From Sedimentitalea sp042687825 (GTDB lineage Bacteria; Pseudomonadota; Alphaproteobacteria; Rhodobacterales; Rhodobacteraceae), in the NCBI RefSeq assembly GCF_042687825.1, contig NZ_JBHUQE010000016.1:1-64000 (forward strand): 64,000 nt of DNA, given 5' to 3'. Below the pieces are notes generated by a model. That model was given only the letters and a program-made list of their open reading frames with translations. It was not told the origin of the DNA and made no database searches. Shown piece after piece: positions 42,063 through 50,408 of the stretch. Numbering within the stretch: position 1 is the first letter of the stretch; every line of letters begins with the position of its first letter. The position numbers and the translations under genes are program-made.

Positions 42063-43427
42063 ATGTCCGGTCACGGCACTCCGATTCCGATGAGCTCTGC
42101 CCCCTGCGGGCCCTTGTCCGGCGTGGCCGAGGTGCCGGGCGACAAATCGATTTCGCACCGCTCGCTGATCCTGGGGGCGATGGCGGTGGGGCAGACCCGC
42201 ATCACTGGCCTGCTCGAGGGCGAGGACGTGCTGGATACCGCCCGCGCCATGCGCGCCTTTGGCGCCGAGGTGCGCGACCATGGCGGCGGCGAATGGACGG
42301 TGCATGGCGTCGGGGTGGGCGGTTTCGCCGAGCCCGATCAGGTGATCGATTGCGGCAATTCCGGTACTGGCGTGCGGCTGATCATGGGGGCGATGGCGAC
42401 CAGCCCGATCAGTGTCACTTTTACCGGCGACGCCAGCCTGAACAAGCGCCCGATGGCGCGTGTCACCGATCCGTTGGCGCTGTTTGGCACCCGTGCCGTG
42501 GGGCGGTCCGGCGGGCGGTTGCCGATGACCATCGTCGGGGCCGCCGATCCGGTGCCGGTGCGCTATACGGTGCCGGTGCCCTCGGCGCAGGTGAAATCGG
42601 CGGTGTTGCTGGCCGGGCTGAACGCGCCCGGGCAGACCGTGGTGATCGAGCAGGAGGCAACCCGCGATCATACCGAGCGGATGCTGGCCGGATTCGGCGC
42701 CGAGATCACCACCGAAGACAGCGATGCGGGCCGCGTTATCACCCTGACCGGCCAGCCGGAACTGCTGGCGCAGACCATCGTGGTGCCGCGCGATCCTTCC
42801 AGCGCCGCCTTTCCGGTCTGTGCCGCCCTGATCGTCCCGGGCTCGGACGTGCTGGTGCCCGGGATCGGGTTGAACCCGACCCGCGCCGGGTTGTTTACCA
42901 CCCTGCGCGACATGGGCGCCGATCTGACCTATGAGAACGAGCGCATCGAGGGCGGCGAACCGGTCGCCGATCTGCGCGCGCGGTTCTCGCCGGATATGCG
43001 CGGCATCGACGTGCCGCCCGAGCGCGCCGCCAGCATGATCGACGAATACCCGGTTCTGTCGGTGGTCGCCGCCAATGCCGCGGGCGTCACGATGATGCGC
43101 GGGGTCCGGGAATTGCGGGTCAAGGAAAGCGACCGGATCGACGCCATGGCTGCCGGTCTGCGCGCCAATGGCGTCGCGGTCGAAGACGGCGAGGACTGGT
43201 GGTCGGTCACCGGGCACGGCCCCGGTTCGGTCGCCGGCGGTGCCACCTGCGCCAGCCATCTGGACCATCGGATTGCCATGTCGTTCTTGGTGATGGGCAT
43301 GGCGGCGCAAAACCCGGTCAGCGTGGATGACGGCAGCCCGATCGCTACTTCTTTTCCGATCTTTGGGACGCTGATGACGGCGCTGGGGGCACAATTGCAT
43401 CGGCCCTCCGAACGGGGTGCGGCGTGA
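42063..43427 (+). CDS. aroA: 3-phosphoshikimate 1-carboxyvinyltransferase (EPSP synthase)
   Basis: A 454-residue EPSP synthase. The shikimate-phosphate site shows PGDKSISHRSLILG, then DCGNSGTGVRL, DASLNKRPM and VKSAVLLAGLNAPG. The catalytic Asp lies in IDEYPVLSVVAA, and the last conserved segment is DHRIAMSFLVMG. The GDKSISHR start and Ala after the NSGTG stretch place it in the class II-like (CP4-type) group common in alphaproteobacteria, an assignment to confirm by alignment. It couples to the next gene by a 4-bp GTGA overlap. Confidence 0.94.
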   Translation: MSGHGTPIPMSSAPCGPLSGVAEVPGDKSISHRSLILGAMAVGQTRITGLLEGEDVLDTARAMRAFGAEVRDHGGGEWTVHGVGVGGFAEPDQVIDCGNSGTGVRLIMGAMATSPISVTFTGDASLNKRPMARVTDPLALFGTRAVGRSGGRLPMTIVGAADPVPVRYTVPVPSAQVKSAVLLAGLNAPGQTVVIEQEATRDHTERMLAGFGAEITTEDSDAGRVITLTGQPELLAQTIVVPRDPSSAAFPVCAALIVPGSDVLVPGIGLNPTRAGLFTTLRDMGADLTYENERIEGGEPVADLRARFSPDMRGIDVPPERAASMIDEYPVLSVVAANAAGVTMMRGVRELRVKESDRIDAMAAGLRANGVAVEDGEDWWSVTGHGPGSVAGGATCASHLDHRIAMSFLVMGMAAQNPVSVDDGSPIATSFPIFGTLMTALGAQLHRPSERGAA

Positions 43428-43930
43428 GCCTCGCCAGGCTTTGTCTGCTGAGCCTGCTGGCCGCCACGCTGGGCGTTTCGATCTGGGTTTTCTGGCTGCA
43501 TGCCGCGCATCTTGAGGTCGACGGCGGGCTACGCTCGTTTGACAGCCGGTTCGGCGGTTATACCCTGGCAGATGCGCGCGATTATCTTACGCGGCTCGAT
43601 CCCGAGCCTTATGCATTGTATCAGGGGCTTGCGCGTTGGCTGGACCTGCTGTTTCCGGCGCTGCTGGGCCTGTCGATGGGGGTCTTCTACTGGCGCGTGA
43701 CGACCTATCTGAACCAATGGTCGCGCCTGGTCCTGTTGCTGTTTCCGTCGGGCTATGTGCTGATGGATCTGTGCGAAAACGCGCTGATCCAGGAGATGCT
43801 GGCCCATACGGCGGCCCATCTGGACCCGGAAACGGTGTCGCTGGCCAGCCATTTCACGATTACCAAATTCGTGCTGCTGGCGGTCAGTCTGCTGGCCGGT
43901 CTGCTGCTGCGCGTGCTGCGGCCGCGCTGA
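43424..43930 (+). CDS. hypothetical membrane protein
   Basis: A 168-residue protein with four hydrophobic segments at about residues 4-24, 72-90, 100-115 and 147-163. Between the first and second is a soluble loop (FGGYTLADARDYLTRLDPEPYALYQGL) that would face the periplasm. The GTG start at 43424 overlaps the aroA stop by 4 bp, so it is co-translated with aroA. The overall pattern, with a Tyr-rich loop and LMDLCENALI in a helix, is that of a small uncharacterised membrane family. No function is suggested. Confidence 0.72.
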   Translation: MSLARLCLLSLLAATLGVSIWVFWLHAAHLEVDGGLRSFDSRFGGYTLADARDYLTRLDPEPYALYQGLARWLDLLFPALLGLSMGVFYWRVTTYLNQWSRLVLLLFPSGYVLMDLCENALIQEMLAHTAAHLDPETVSLASHFTITKFVLLAVSLLAGLLLRVLRPR

Positions 43931-43967
43931 TCGTTCGCGCACAAGAGAGGCTGCTGCAGGAAAGGAT

Positions 43968-44600
43968 ATGCACCCGATGAGCTTTACGATTGCGATCGAC
44001 GGTCCGGCCGCGGCCGGCAAGGGTACGATTTCCCGCGCCGTGGCGGCGCATTTCGGGCTGGCGCATCTGGACACCGGGCTGCTCTATCGCGCGGTCGGGG
44101 CGCGGGTGCTGACCGGCGAGGATGCCGAGGCCGCCGCCCGCTGCCTGTCGGCGGCGGACCTTGAAGCCGACACGCTGCGCAGCGCCGACGTGGCGCAGGC
44201 GGCCAGCAAGGTGGCGACGATTCCGCAGGTTCGTGCCGCCCTTGTCGACTTTCAGCGCGCCTTTGCCCGGCGCGCCGGGGGTGCGGTACTGGATGGGCGG
44301 GATATCGGCACGGTGATCTGCCCCGAGGCCGAGGCCAAGCTGTTTGTCACCGCCAGTGCCGAGATTCGCGCCCAGCGGCGCTATCGCGAATTGCTGGAAC
44401 AGGGGGCCGAGACCAGCCTGCCAGAGGTCCTGGCGGATGTGCGCGCCCGCGACGACCGCGACATGACCCGCGCCGATGCGCCGCTGAAGACGGCCGACGA
44501 CGCAGTGATCATCGACACTTCGGAGATGAGCATCGAGGCGGCCGTGGCGACGGCCATCGCGGCGGTCGAGGCGCGGCGCGCGCCCGACGTTGCGTCATAG
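43968..44600 (+). CDS. cmk: (d)CMP kinase
   Basis: A 210-residue nucleoside monophosphate kinase. The P-loop is IDGPAAAGKGTISRAVA, the CMP-binding segment LDTGLLYRAVG, and the core motif VLDGRDIGTVICPEAEAKLFVTA, given by its ends. It phosphorylates CMP and dCMP with ATP. The ATG at 43968 has AGGA at 6 bp; a second ATG at 43977 is possible. It stands before rpsA, the conserved cmk-rpsA order, but with a small extra gene between them. Confidence 0.93.
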   Translation: MHPMSFTIAIDGPAAAGKGTISRAVAAHFGLAHLDTGLLYRAVGARVLTGEDAEAAARCLSAADLEADTLRSADVAQAASKVATIPQVRAALVDFQRAFARRAGGAVLDGRDIGTVICPEAEAKLFVTASAEIRAQRRYRELLEQGAETSLPEVLADVRARDDRDMTRADAPLKTADDAVIIDTSEMSIEAAVATAIAAVEARRAPDVAS

Positions 44601-44734
44601 GTCGGGAATACCCTACCTCTTTTGGAACCAAGGTCATGAAAACCGGTATGAGACCATCGCGGCCGCGCGCTTAGTATGATCCGTGCCGGGTGGCGTCGCC
44701 GCCCCGCCTGAAATCATTTAAGAGGGCTTTTGTC

Positions 44735-44989
44735 ATGGATAATTTTGTTTTTTTCAGCAGCGGCGATGCCACCCGGTCCTATCTGAAAATTCCCGATATC
44801 GCCGGCGAAAGCCAGTTCGATCCCGGAGCCGGCCTGAGCGTCGGCGACGGCTCCTTTGACCGCTCTGGCGATGGCGGCGCGATCGACCCGATGGCGATTT
44901 GGGGCACCAACGGGGTGGCGCTGGACGGCATGCATGTGGACCCGGTCATCCCGGCCACAGGCAGCTTTGAGGATCCGCTGTTCGGCTAG
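44735..44989 (+). CDS. small hypothetical acidic protein between cmk and rpsA
   Basis: An 84-residue acidic protein, rich in Gly, Asp and Ser and without hydrophobic helices. It starts FVFFSSGDATRSYLKIPD and continues with GESQFDPGAGLSVGDGSFDRSGDGG. The ATG at 44735 follows AAGAGGG, and the reading frame is open from that site to a TAG. The strand-rich, DG-containing character may indicate a calcium- or type-I-secretion-associated peptide, which is speculative. It interrupts the common cmk-rpsA adjacency. No family was recognised. Confidence 0.6.
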   Translation: MDNFVFFSSGDATRSYLKIPDIAGESQFDPGAGLSVGDGSFDRSGDGGAIDPMAIWGTNGVALDGMHVDPVIPATGSFEDPLFG

Positions 44990-45032
44990 GGGCCGGCGTT
45001 GCCCCGGTGCCCGGGGTGACTGCAATGAATCC

Positions 45033-45062
45033 TTGCGATCCGCGGTGCACTCTACTATACGC
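45033..45062 (+). promoter_or_regulatory. candidate rpsA promoter
   Basis: TTGCGA (45033-45038) and TATACG (45057-45062) are spaced 18 bp. They lie 167 bp before the rpsA start in a 239-bp non-coding stretch, leaving a long leader, as ribosomal protein S1 genes often have. The boxes are only moderately close to the sigma-70 consensus. Confidence 0.35.
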
Positions 45063-45228
45063 GCCGATGTCCAAGCGGCAGTCCAGATCGCAGACAGCAT
45101 GAGCAGGGCCGGGGAAATCCGCGGCCCTTCGTCTGTTTGGACCGCCCGCAGGGGCCAACCTGAATTCGAAAGACCGGCGGAGACAACCGCGCGGCCCGCA
45201 AAAATGTGAAAAAGGAAACGACGTATAT

Positions 45229-46905
45229 ATGTCCGCTAACGCATCCATGGAGGAGTTCGAAGCCCTCCTGAACGAAAGCTTCGAAATGGACACGCCCCGC
45301 GAAGGGTCTGTGGTCAAGGGCAAGGTCATCGCCATCGAGGCGGGACAGGCCATCATCGATGTCGGCTACAAGATGGAAGGCCGTGTCGATCTGAAAGAAT
45401 TCGCAAACCCCGGTGAAGCTCCTGAAATCGCCCCAGGCGATCAAGTCGAAGTGTTCCTGCGCCAGGTCGAGAACGCGCGCGGCGAAGCCGTGATTTCGCG
45501 TGAGATGGCCCGCCGCGAGGAAGCCTGGGACCGTCTGGAAAAAGCCTATGCCGACGAAGAGCGCGTCGAGGGCGCGATCTTTGGCCGCGTCAAGGGCGGG
45601 TTCACCGTCGATCTGGGCGGTGCCGTCGCGTTCCTGCCCGGTTCGCAGGTCGATGTGCGCCCGGTGCGCGATGCCGGCCCGCTGATGGGTCTGAAACAGC
45701 CCTTCCAGATTCTGAAAATGGACCGCCGCCGTGGCAACATCGTCGTGTCGCGCCGCGCCATCCTGGAAGAGAGCCGCGCCGAGCAGCGCGCCGAGGTCAT
45801 CGGCAACCTGCACGAAGGTCAGGCCGTTGACGGTGTCGTCAAGAACATCACCGAATACGGTGCCTTTGTCGATCTGGGCGGTGTTGACGGGCTGCTGCAC
45901 GTCACCGACATGGCCTGGCGCCGGGTCAACCACCCGTCCGAAATCCTGTCGATCGGCGAGACCGTCAAGGTTCAGGTCATCAAGATCAACAAGGAAACCC
46001 ACCGCATCAGCCTGGGCATGAAGCAGCTGCAGGAAGATCCCTGGGATCTGGTCGGCGCCAAGTACCCGCTGAGCTCGGTGCATACCGGCCGCGTCACCAA
46101 CATTACCGATTACGGTGCCTTCGTCGAACTGGAGCCCGGCGTCGAGGGTCTGGTGCACGTCTCGGAAATGTCCTGGACCAAGAAGAACGTGCATCCCGGC
46201 AAGATCGTGTCGACCAGCCAGGAAGTCGAAGTCATGGTGCTGGAAATCGACAGCGCCAAGCGCCGCGTGTCGCTGGGTCTGAAACAGACCATGCGCAACC
46301 CGTGGGAAGTCTTTGCCGAGACCCATCCCGAGGGCACCGAGGTCGAGGGCGAAGTCAAGAACATCACCGAATTCGGTCTGTTCATCGGTCTGGACGGCGA
46401 TATCGACGGCATGGTTCACCTCAGCGATCTCAGCTGGGACGAGCGTGGCGAGGATGCGATCCAGAGCTATCGCAAGGGCGATATCGTCCAGGCGGTCGTG
46501 TCCGAGGTCGATGTCGACAAGGAACGCATCAGCCTGTCGATCAAGGCGCTGGGCGGTGACAAGTTCGCCGAGGCCGTTGGCGGCGTTAAGCGCGGCTCGA
46601 TCATCACCGTCGAGGTCACCGCGATCGAGGACGGCGGCATCGAGGTCGTGTACGAGGGCATGAAATCCTTCATCCGTCGCAGCGACCTGTCTCGCGACCG
46701 CGCCGAGCAGCGTCCCGAGCGGTTCAGCGTCGGCAACAAGGTCGATGTGCGCGTGACCAATGTCGACAGCAAGACCCGCCGTCTGGGCCTGTCGATCAAG
46801 GCCCGCGAGATCGCCGAAGAGAAAGAGGCCGTCGAACAGTATGGCAGCTCGGATTCGGGCGCATCGCTGGGCGACATCCTGGGCGCCGCTCTCAAGGGCG
46901 ACTGA
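45229..46905 (+). CDS. rpsA: 30S ribosomal protein S1
   Basis: A 558-residue protein with six S1 RNA-binding repeats at about residues 25-95, 110-175, 195-265, 280-350, 365-435 and 450-520. The third to fifth are clearest (VVKNITEYGAFVDLGG, VTNITDYGAFVELEPG and VKNITEFGLFIGLDG). S1 binds mRNA leaders on the 30S subunit. The length matches Gram-negative S1. An intrinsic terminator follows at 46936. Next comes ihfB, the standard rpsA-ihfB order. Confidence 0.97.
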   Translation: MSANASMEEFEALLNESFEMDTPREGSVVKGKVIAIEAGQAIIDVGYKMEGRVDLKEFANPGEAPEIAPGDQVEVFLRQVENARGEAVISREMARREEAWDRLEKAYADEERVEGAIFGRVKGGFTVDLGGAVAFLPGSQVDVRPVRDAGPLMGLKQPFQILKMDRRRGNIVVSRRAILEESRAEQRAEVIGNLHEGQAVDGVVKNITEYGAFVDLGGVDGLLHVTDMAWRRVNHPSEILSIGETVKVQVIKINKETHRISLGMKQLQEDPWDLVGAKYPLSSVHTGRVTNITDYGAFVELEPGVEGLVHVSEMSWTKKNVHPGKIVSTSQEVEVMVLEIDSAKRRVSLGLKQTMRNPWEVFAETHPEGTEVEGEVKNITEFGLFIGLDGDIDGMVHLSDLSWDERGEDAIQSYRKGDIVQAVVSEVDVDKERISLSIKALGGDKFAEAVGGVKRGSIITVEVTAIEDGGIEVVYEGMKSFIRRSDLSRDRAEQRPERFSVGNKVDVRVTNVDSKTRRLGLSIKAREIAEEKEAVEQYGSSDSGASLGDILGAALKGD

Positions 46906-46935
46906 TCGCCCGCGCAAATGCGCTGCGAAAACAGT

Positions 46936-46967
46936 GGCCCCGCCCCCTAACAGGGGCGGGGCCTTTT
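46936..46967 (+). terminator. rpsA intrinsic terminator
   Basis: GGCCCCGCCCC and GGGGCGGGGCC form an 11-bp GC-rich stem with a 6-nt loop, followed by TTTT. It lies 30 bp after the rpsA stop and separates rpsA from ihfB. Confidence 0.92.
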
Positions 46968-47103
46968 CACGTCGCGAATCAAATTCTGGCCGCGCTCCGT
47001 TCGGCCGTTCGCAGGCGCGCGCTGCTGCGACCGGCGGACGCAGACGGTGCCAATTGCCACCGTATTAACCCCGTTGTCCCCGATTTTTTCGTTGATCTGT
47101 AAA

Positions 47104-47123
47104 CGGTTCTGGTTTCAGAACCG
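47104..47123. promoter_or_regulatory. perfect dyad upstream of ihfB
   Basis: CGGTTCTG-GTTT-CAGAACCG is a perfect 8-bp inverted repeat 68 bp before the ihfB start. A further GAACCGG lies at 47146-47152, giving three half-site-like copies around a possible -10 TTATAG at 47135. It is a candidate operator for ihfB, unassigned to any regulator. Confidence 0.5.
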
Positions 47124-47190
47124 GAAAATTGCTCTTATAGTCAGAGAACCGGTAGTGTTCGAACGGGGTGCCTTGGGAGGGAACGGCTCT

Positions 47191-47472
47191 ATGATCAGGT
47201 CGGAATTGATACAGAAAATCGCTGACGAGAACCCGCACCTCTATCAGCGAGATGTCGAGCGCATCGTGAACACGGTGTTCGAGGAGGTCACGGGCGCGAT
47301 GGCGCGCGGCGACCGGGTCGAGTTGCGCGGGTTCGGGGCGTTTTCGGTCAAAAAGCGTGACGCGCGCATTGGTCGCAATCCCAGAACGGGTGAAACCGTG
47401 CATGTCGAAGAGAAACATGTCCCGTTTTTCAAAACCGGAAAATTGTTGCGGGATCGTCTGAACGGAAAGTGA
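47191..47472 (+). CDS. ihfB: integration host factor subunit beta
   Basis: A 93-residue HU/IHF-family DNA-bending protein. It starts IRSELIQKIADENPHLYQRD, has the dimer core VELRGFGAFSVKKRDARIGRNPRTGE with the Pro that intercalates DNA, and ends FFKTGKLLRDRLNGK. It pairs with IhfA to bend DNA by up to about 160 degrees, and IHF is often needed by tyrosine integrases such as the one in this window. The ATG at 47191 follows GGGAGG. The lapA-like gene follows 4 bp after its stop. Confidence 0.95.
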   Translation: MIRSELIQKIADENPHLYQRDVERIVNTVFEEVTGAMARGDRVELRGFGAFSVKKRDARIGRNPRTGETVHVEEKHVPFFKTGKLLRDRLNGK

Positions 47473-47476
47473 ACTG

Positions 47477-47827
47477 ATGCGGTATATTCGCTATGCCTTT
47501 CTGGCGGCGCTGGGGATCATCCTGGTCTCGGTGTCGCTGGCAAATCGCGGTCTGGTGCCGCTGAAACTGATGCCGGATGCCCTGGCGCAGTTGCTGGGCT
47601 TCAACATGAGCATATCCCTGCCGCTGTTCATGGTGGTTCTGGGGGGCATCGTCGCCGGTCTGGTGATCGGTTTCCTGTGGGAATGGATGCGCGAATACAA
47701 GCATCGCCGCGAAGCCACGGAAAAGGCGCGTCAGGTGCGCAAGCTGGAACGCCAGGTGGGTCGGCTGAAGACCGAAAAGCACCAGGGCAAGGACGAGGTT
47801 CTGGCCATTCTCGAAGAAACCAGCTGA
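47477..47827 (+). CDS. LapA-domain (DUF1049) inner-membrane protein
   Basis: A 116-residue protein with two hydrophobic segments at about residues 5-22 and 44-66, then a charged helix (REYKHRREATEKARQVRKLERQVGRL) facing the cytosol. This matches the LapA/LapB-type membrane anchors; LapA partners LapB in lipopolysaccharide control in enterobacteria, though no lapB is nearby. It starts 4 bp after ihfB and is followed by trpF after 7 bp, so the three form one transcript. Confidence 0.85.
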   Translation: MRYIRYAFLAALGIILVSVSLANRGLVPLKLMPDALAQLLGFNMSISLPLFMVVLGGIVAGLVIGFLWEWMREYKHRREATEKARQVRKLERQVGRLKTEKHQGKDEVLAILEETS

Positions 47828-47834
47828 CGGGGCC

Positions 47835-48485
47835 ATGCCACAGGGCGTTCACGTCAAGATCTGCGGTCTGCGGTCGGCTGATGCGGTGCGGGCGGCGGTG
47901 GATGCCGGTGCGCGGTATGTCGGATTCGTGTTCTTTGCCAGATCACCGCGGCATCTGACGCCTGCCAGGGCCTCGGACCTGGCGGCCGATGTGCCCGAGG
48001 GCGTTTGCAAGGTGGCGCTTACCGTCGATGCCGACGACGCTACGCTGGACCAGTTGGTGGACCGCGTGCCGCTGGACATGTTGCAACTGCATGGACGCGA
48101 AAGCCCCGACCGGGTGGCCGAGCTGCGCCAGCGGTTTGGCTTGCCGGTGATGAAGGCGGTCGGCGTGGCGGACGAAGCCGATTTGCCGGCGCTGGACGAT
48201 TACCTGCGGGTTGCCGACCAGGTTCTGGTCGATGCCAAGCCGCCGAAAGACGCGGTTCTGCCCGGCGGCAACGGGCTGGCCTTTGACTGGCGGCTGATCG
48301 CTGGGCGTCGCTGGCCGGTCCCGTGGATGCTGGCTGGCGGGCTGACCCCGCAGAACGTGGCCGAGGCCATTGCCATGACCGGGGCGCGGCAGGTCGACGT
48401 GTCCTCGGGCGTGGAAAGCGCGCCAGGGGTCAAGGATGCGAACCTGATCCGCGCCTTTCTTGCGGCCGCCCGCAGCGATGTCTGA
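47835..48485 (+). CDS. trpF: phosphoribosylanthranilate isomerase
   Basis: A 216-residue TIM-barrel enzyme. The catalytic Cys is in VKICGLRS, the catalytic Asp in VLVDAKPPKD, and the phosphate site is MLAGGLTPQNV and VDVSSGVESAPGVKD. It converts phosphoribosylanthranilate to CdRP in tryptophan synthesis. It follows lapA by 7 bp. In many alphaproteobacteria trpF, trpB and trpA are adjacent; here a cytochrome c gene follows trpF and trpA is 6.6 kb past trpB. Confidence 0.94.
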   Translation: MPQGVHVKICGLRSADAVRAAVDAGARYVGFVFFARSPRHLTPARASDLAADVPEGVCKVALTVDADDATLDQLVDRVPLDMLQLHGRESPDRVAELRQRFGLPVMKAVGVADEADLPALDDYLRVADQVLVDAKPPKDAVLPGGNGLAFDWRLIAGRRWPVPWMLAGGLTPQNVAEAIAMTGARQVDVSSGVESAPGVKDANLIRAFLAAARSDV

Positions 48486-48536
48486 CCGGCGCGCACGGCG
48501 GCGCATGGGCCGCGCCATGACCATCCTGGTGCCGAG

Positions 48537-48995
48537 ATGGGCATGACCGGGACGGCTCATTTTCTCTGCGGTGTGATCGTTGCGGTCGGGCTGGCGGCCG
48601 CGACGGCCGCGCTGGCGCATCAGGGCGTCAAGAACCCGGCCGTGATGCAGCGCATGGACGCGATGCGGATCATTGCCGACAACACCAAGGCTCTGGGTGC
48701 CATGGCCAAGGGCGAGCGCGCCTTTGAGGCCGCCGTGGCACGCCAGGCCGCCGCTGCGATCGCGTCCGGTGCTGACCGGATGCCGGCGCTGTTCCGTGCC
48801 CCGGAGGACGATCCGAAATCCGAGGCACGGCCGGCAATCTGGCAGCAATTCGACGATTTCACCGACCGGGCGCAACAGCTGAGCATCGCCGCCGACCGCG
48901 CCGCGCGCGGGATCGCGTCGCCGGCTGATCTGGGGCCGGCTCTGGTGGCCATCGGCGGCGCGTGCAAATCCTGTCACACGGTCTATCGCGAATAG
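48537..48995 (+). CDS. class II cytochrome c (c'-like)
   Basis: A 152-residue exported cytochrome. The signal peptide (residues about 1-27, HFLCGVIVAVGLAAATAALA) is followed by a four-helix bundle: the segment HQGVKNPAVMQRMDAM, middle helices, and the heme motif C-KSC-H near the C-terminus (ACKSCHTVYRE). A C-terminal CxxCH is the mark of cytochromes c'. It binds one heme in the periplasm and may handle NO or act as an electron carrier. The ATG at 48543 is a possible alternative. It separates trpF from trpB, an unrelated function. Confidence 0.88.
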   Translation: MGMTGTAHFLCGVIVAVGLAAATAALAHQGVKNPAVMQRMDAMRIIADNTKALGAMAKGERAFEAAVARQAAAAIASGADRMPALFRAPEDDPKSEARPAIWQQFDDFTDRAQQLSIAADRAARGIASPADLGPALVAIGGACKSCHTVYRE

Positions 48996-49101
48996 TGCTT
49001 GGCTGCCGGACCCGCAGAAGGGGGCCGCGATTGCGCTGGAAACTTGCCGCGCCGTCCCATATTCACGTCATGTCTGCAGCCCCGACGAGAAAGAGCCAGC
49101 G

Positions 49102-50331
49102 ATGAACGATCTATTCAATTCCTTCATGACCGGGCCGGACGAGAACGGCCGCTTCGGCAAGTTCGGCGGACGGTTCGTCAGCGAGACCCTGATGCCGCTG
49201 ATCCTGAGCCTTGAGGAAGAATACGAAAAGGCCAAGACCGACCAGTCGTTCTGGGACGAGATGAACGATCTTTGGACGCATTATGTCGGGCGGCCCAGCC
49301 CGCTGTATTTCGCCGATCGTCTGACCGCGCATCTGGGCGGGGCGAAAATCTATCTGAAACGGGACGAACTGAACCATACCGGCGCGCACAAGATCAACAA
49401 CGTGCTGGGGCAGATCATCCTGGCGCGGCGCATGGGCAAGACCCGGATCATCGCCGAAACCGGCGCCGGCCAGCATGGCGTCGCCACCGCCACCGTCTGT
49501 GCCAAGTTCGGGCTGAAATGCGTGGTCTACATGGGCGCGCATGACGTCGAGCGGCAGGCGCCCAACGTCTTTCGCATGCGCCTGCTGGGCGCCGAGGTGA
49601 TCCCGGTGACCTCGGGACGCGGCACGCTCAAGGACGCGATGAACGATGCCCTGCGCGACTGGGTGACCAATGTGCGCGACACGTTCTACTGCATCGGCAC
49701 CGTGGCCGGCCCGCACCCCTATCCGGCGATGGTGCGCGATTTCCAGAGCATCATCGGCAAGGAAGCCAAGGAACAGATGCAGGCGGCCGAGGGAAGGCTG
49801 CCCGATACACTGGTCGCCGCCATTGGCGGCGGTTCCAACGCCATGGGGCTGTTCTTTCCGTTCCTGGACGATGCCTCGGTCAACATCATCGGCGTCGAGG
49901 CCGGTGGCAAGGGGGTCAATGACAAGATGGAACATTGCGCGTCCCTGACCGGCGGGCGCCCTGGCGTGCTGCATGGCAACCGCACCTATCTGCTGCAGGA
50001 TGACGACGGGCAGATCCTCGAAGGGTTCTCGATCTCCGCCGGGCTGGACTATCCCGGAATCGGCCCCGAGCATTCCTGGCTGCACGATACCGGACGGGCG
50101 CAATATGTCAGCATCACCGATGCCGAGGCGCTGCAGGCGTTCCAGCTGTGCTGCGAGCAGGAGGGCATTATCCCGGCGCTGGAACCCAGCCATGCGCTGG
50201 CGCATGTCATGAAGATCGCGCCGAAACTGCCGGCGGATCATCTGATCTGCATGAACATGTGCGGGCGCGGCGACAAGGACATATTCACCGTCGCCAAGGC
50301 GCTGGGATTCGAGATGGCGGAAAAGGACTGA
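49102..50331 (+). CDS. trpB: tryptophan synthase beta chain
   Basis: A 409-residue PLP enzyme. The Schiff-base Lys is in RDELNHTGAHKINNVLGQ, the nearby AETGAGQHG binds the substrate, and the phosphate loop is AIGGGSNAMG. It joins indole and serine to tryptophan. The N-terminus GKFGGRFVSETLMPLI is typical of TrpB1. It lies in a trpF - cytochrome - trpB row; its partner trpA is at 57009 on the other strand, so the two subunits are made from separate transcripts. Confidence 0.96.
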   Translation: MNDLFNSFMTGPDENGRFGKFGGRFVSETLMPLILSLEEEYEKAKTDQSFWDEMNDLWTHYVGRPSPLYFADRLTAHLGGAKIYLKRDELNHTGAHKINNVLGQIILARRMGKTRIIAETGAGQHGVATATVCAKFGLKCVVYMGAHDVERQAPNVFRMRLLGAEVIPVTSGRGTLKDAMNDALRDWVTNVRDTFYCIGTVAGPHPYPAMVRDFQSIIGKEAKEQMQAAEGRLPDTLVAAIGGGSNAMGLFFPFLDDASVNIIGVEAGGKGVNDKMEHCASLTGGRPGVLHGNRTYLLQDDDGQILEGFSISAGLDYPGIGPEHSWLHDTGRAQYVSITDAEALQAFQLCCEQEGIIPALEPSHALAHVMKIAPKLPADHLICMNMCGRGDKDIFTVAKALGFEMAEKD

Positions 50332-50408
50332 CGCTCGGCGAACGGCACCGGGCGGCGCTTGATCGTGGCGTGGCCTCTGTTCTATCGTGACCGGGTGGAG
50401 GCCCGACC

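Noticed and set aside
45055..46917. 620-residue leftward frame antisense to rpsA
   Set aside because: rpsA with six S1 repeats explains the strand; the antisense frame is a codon-bias by-product.
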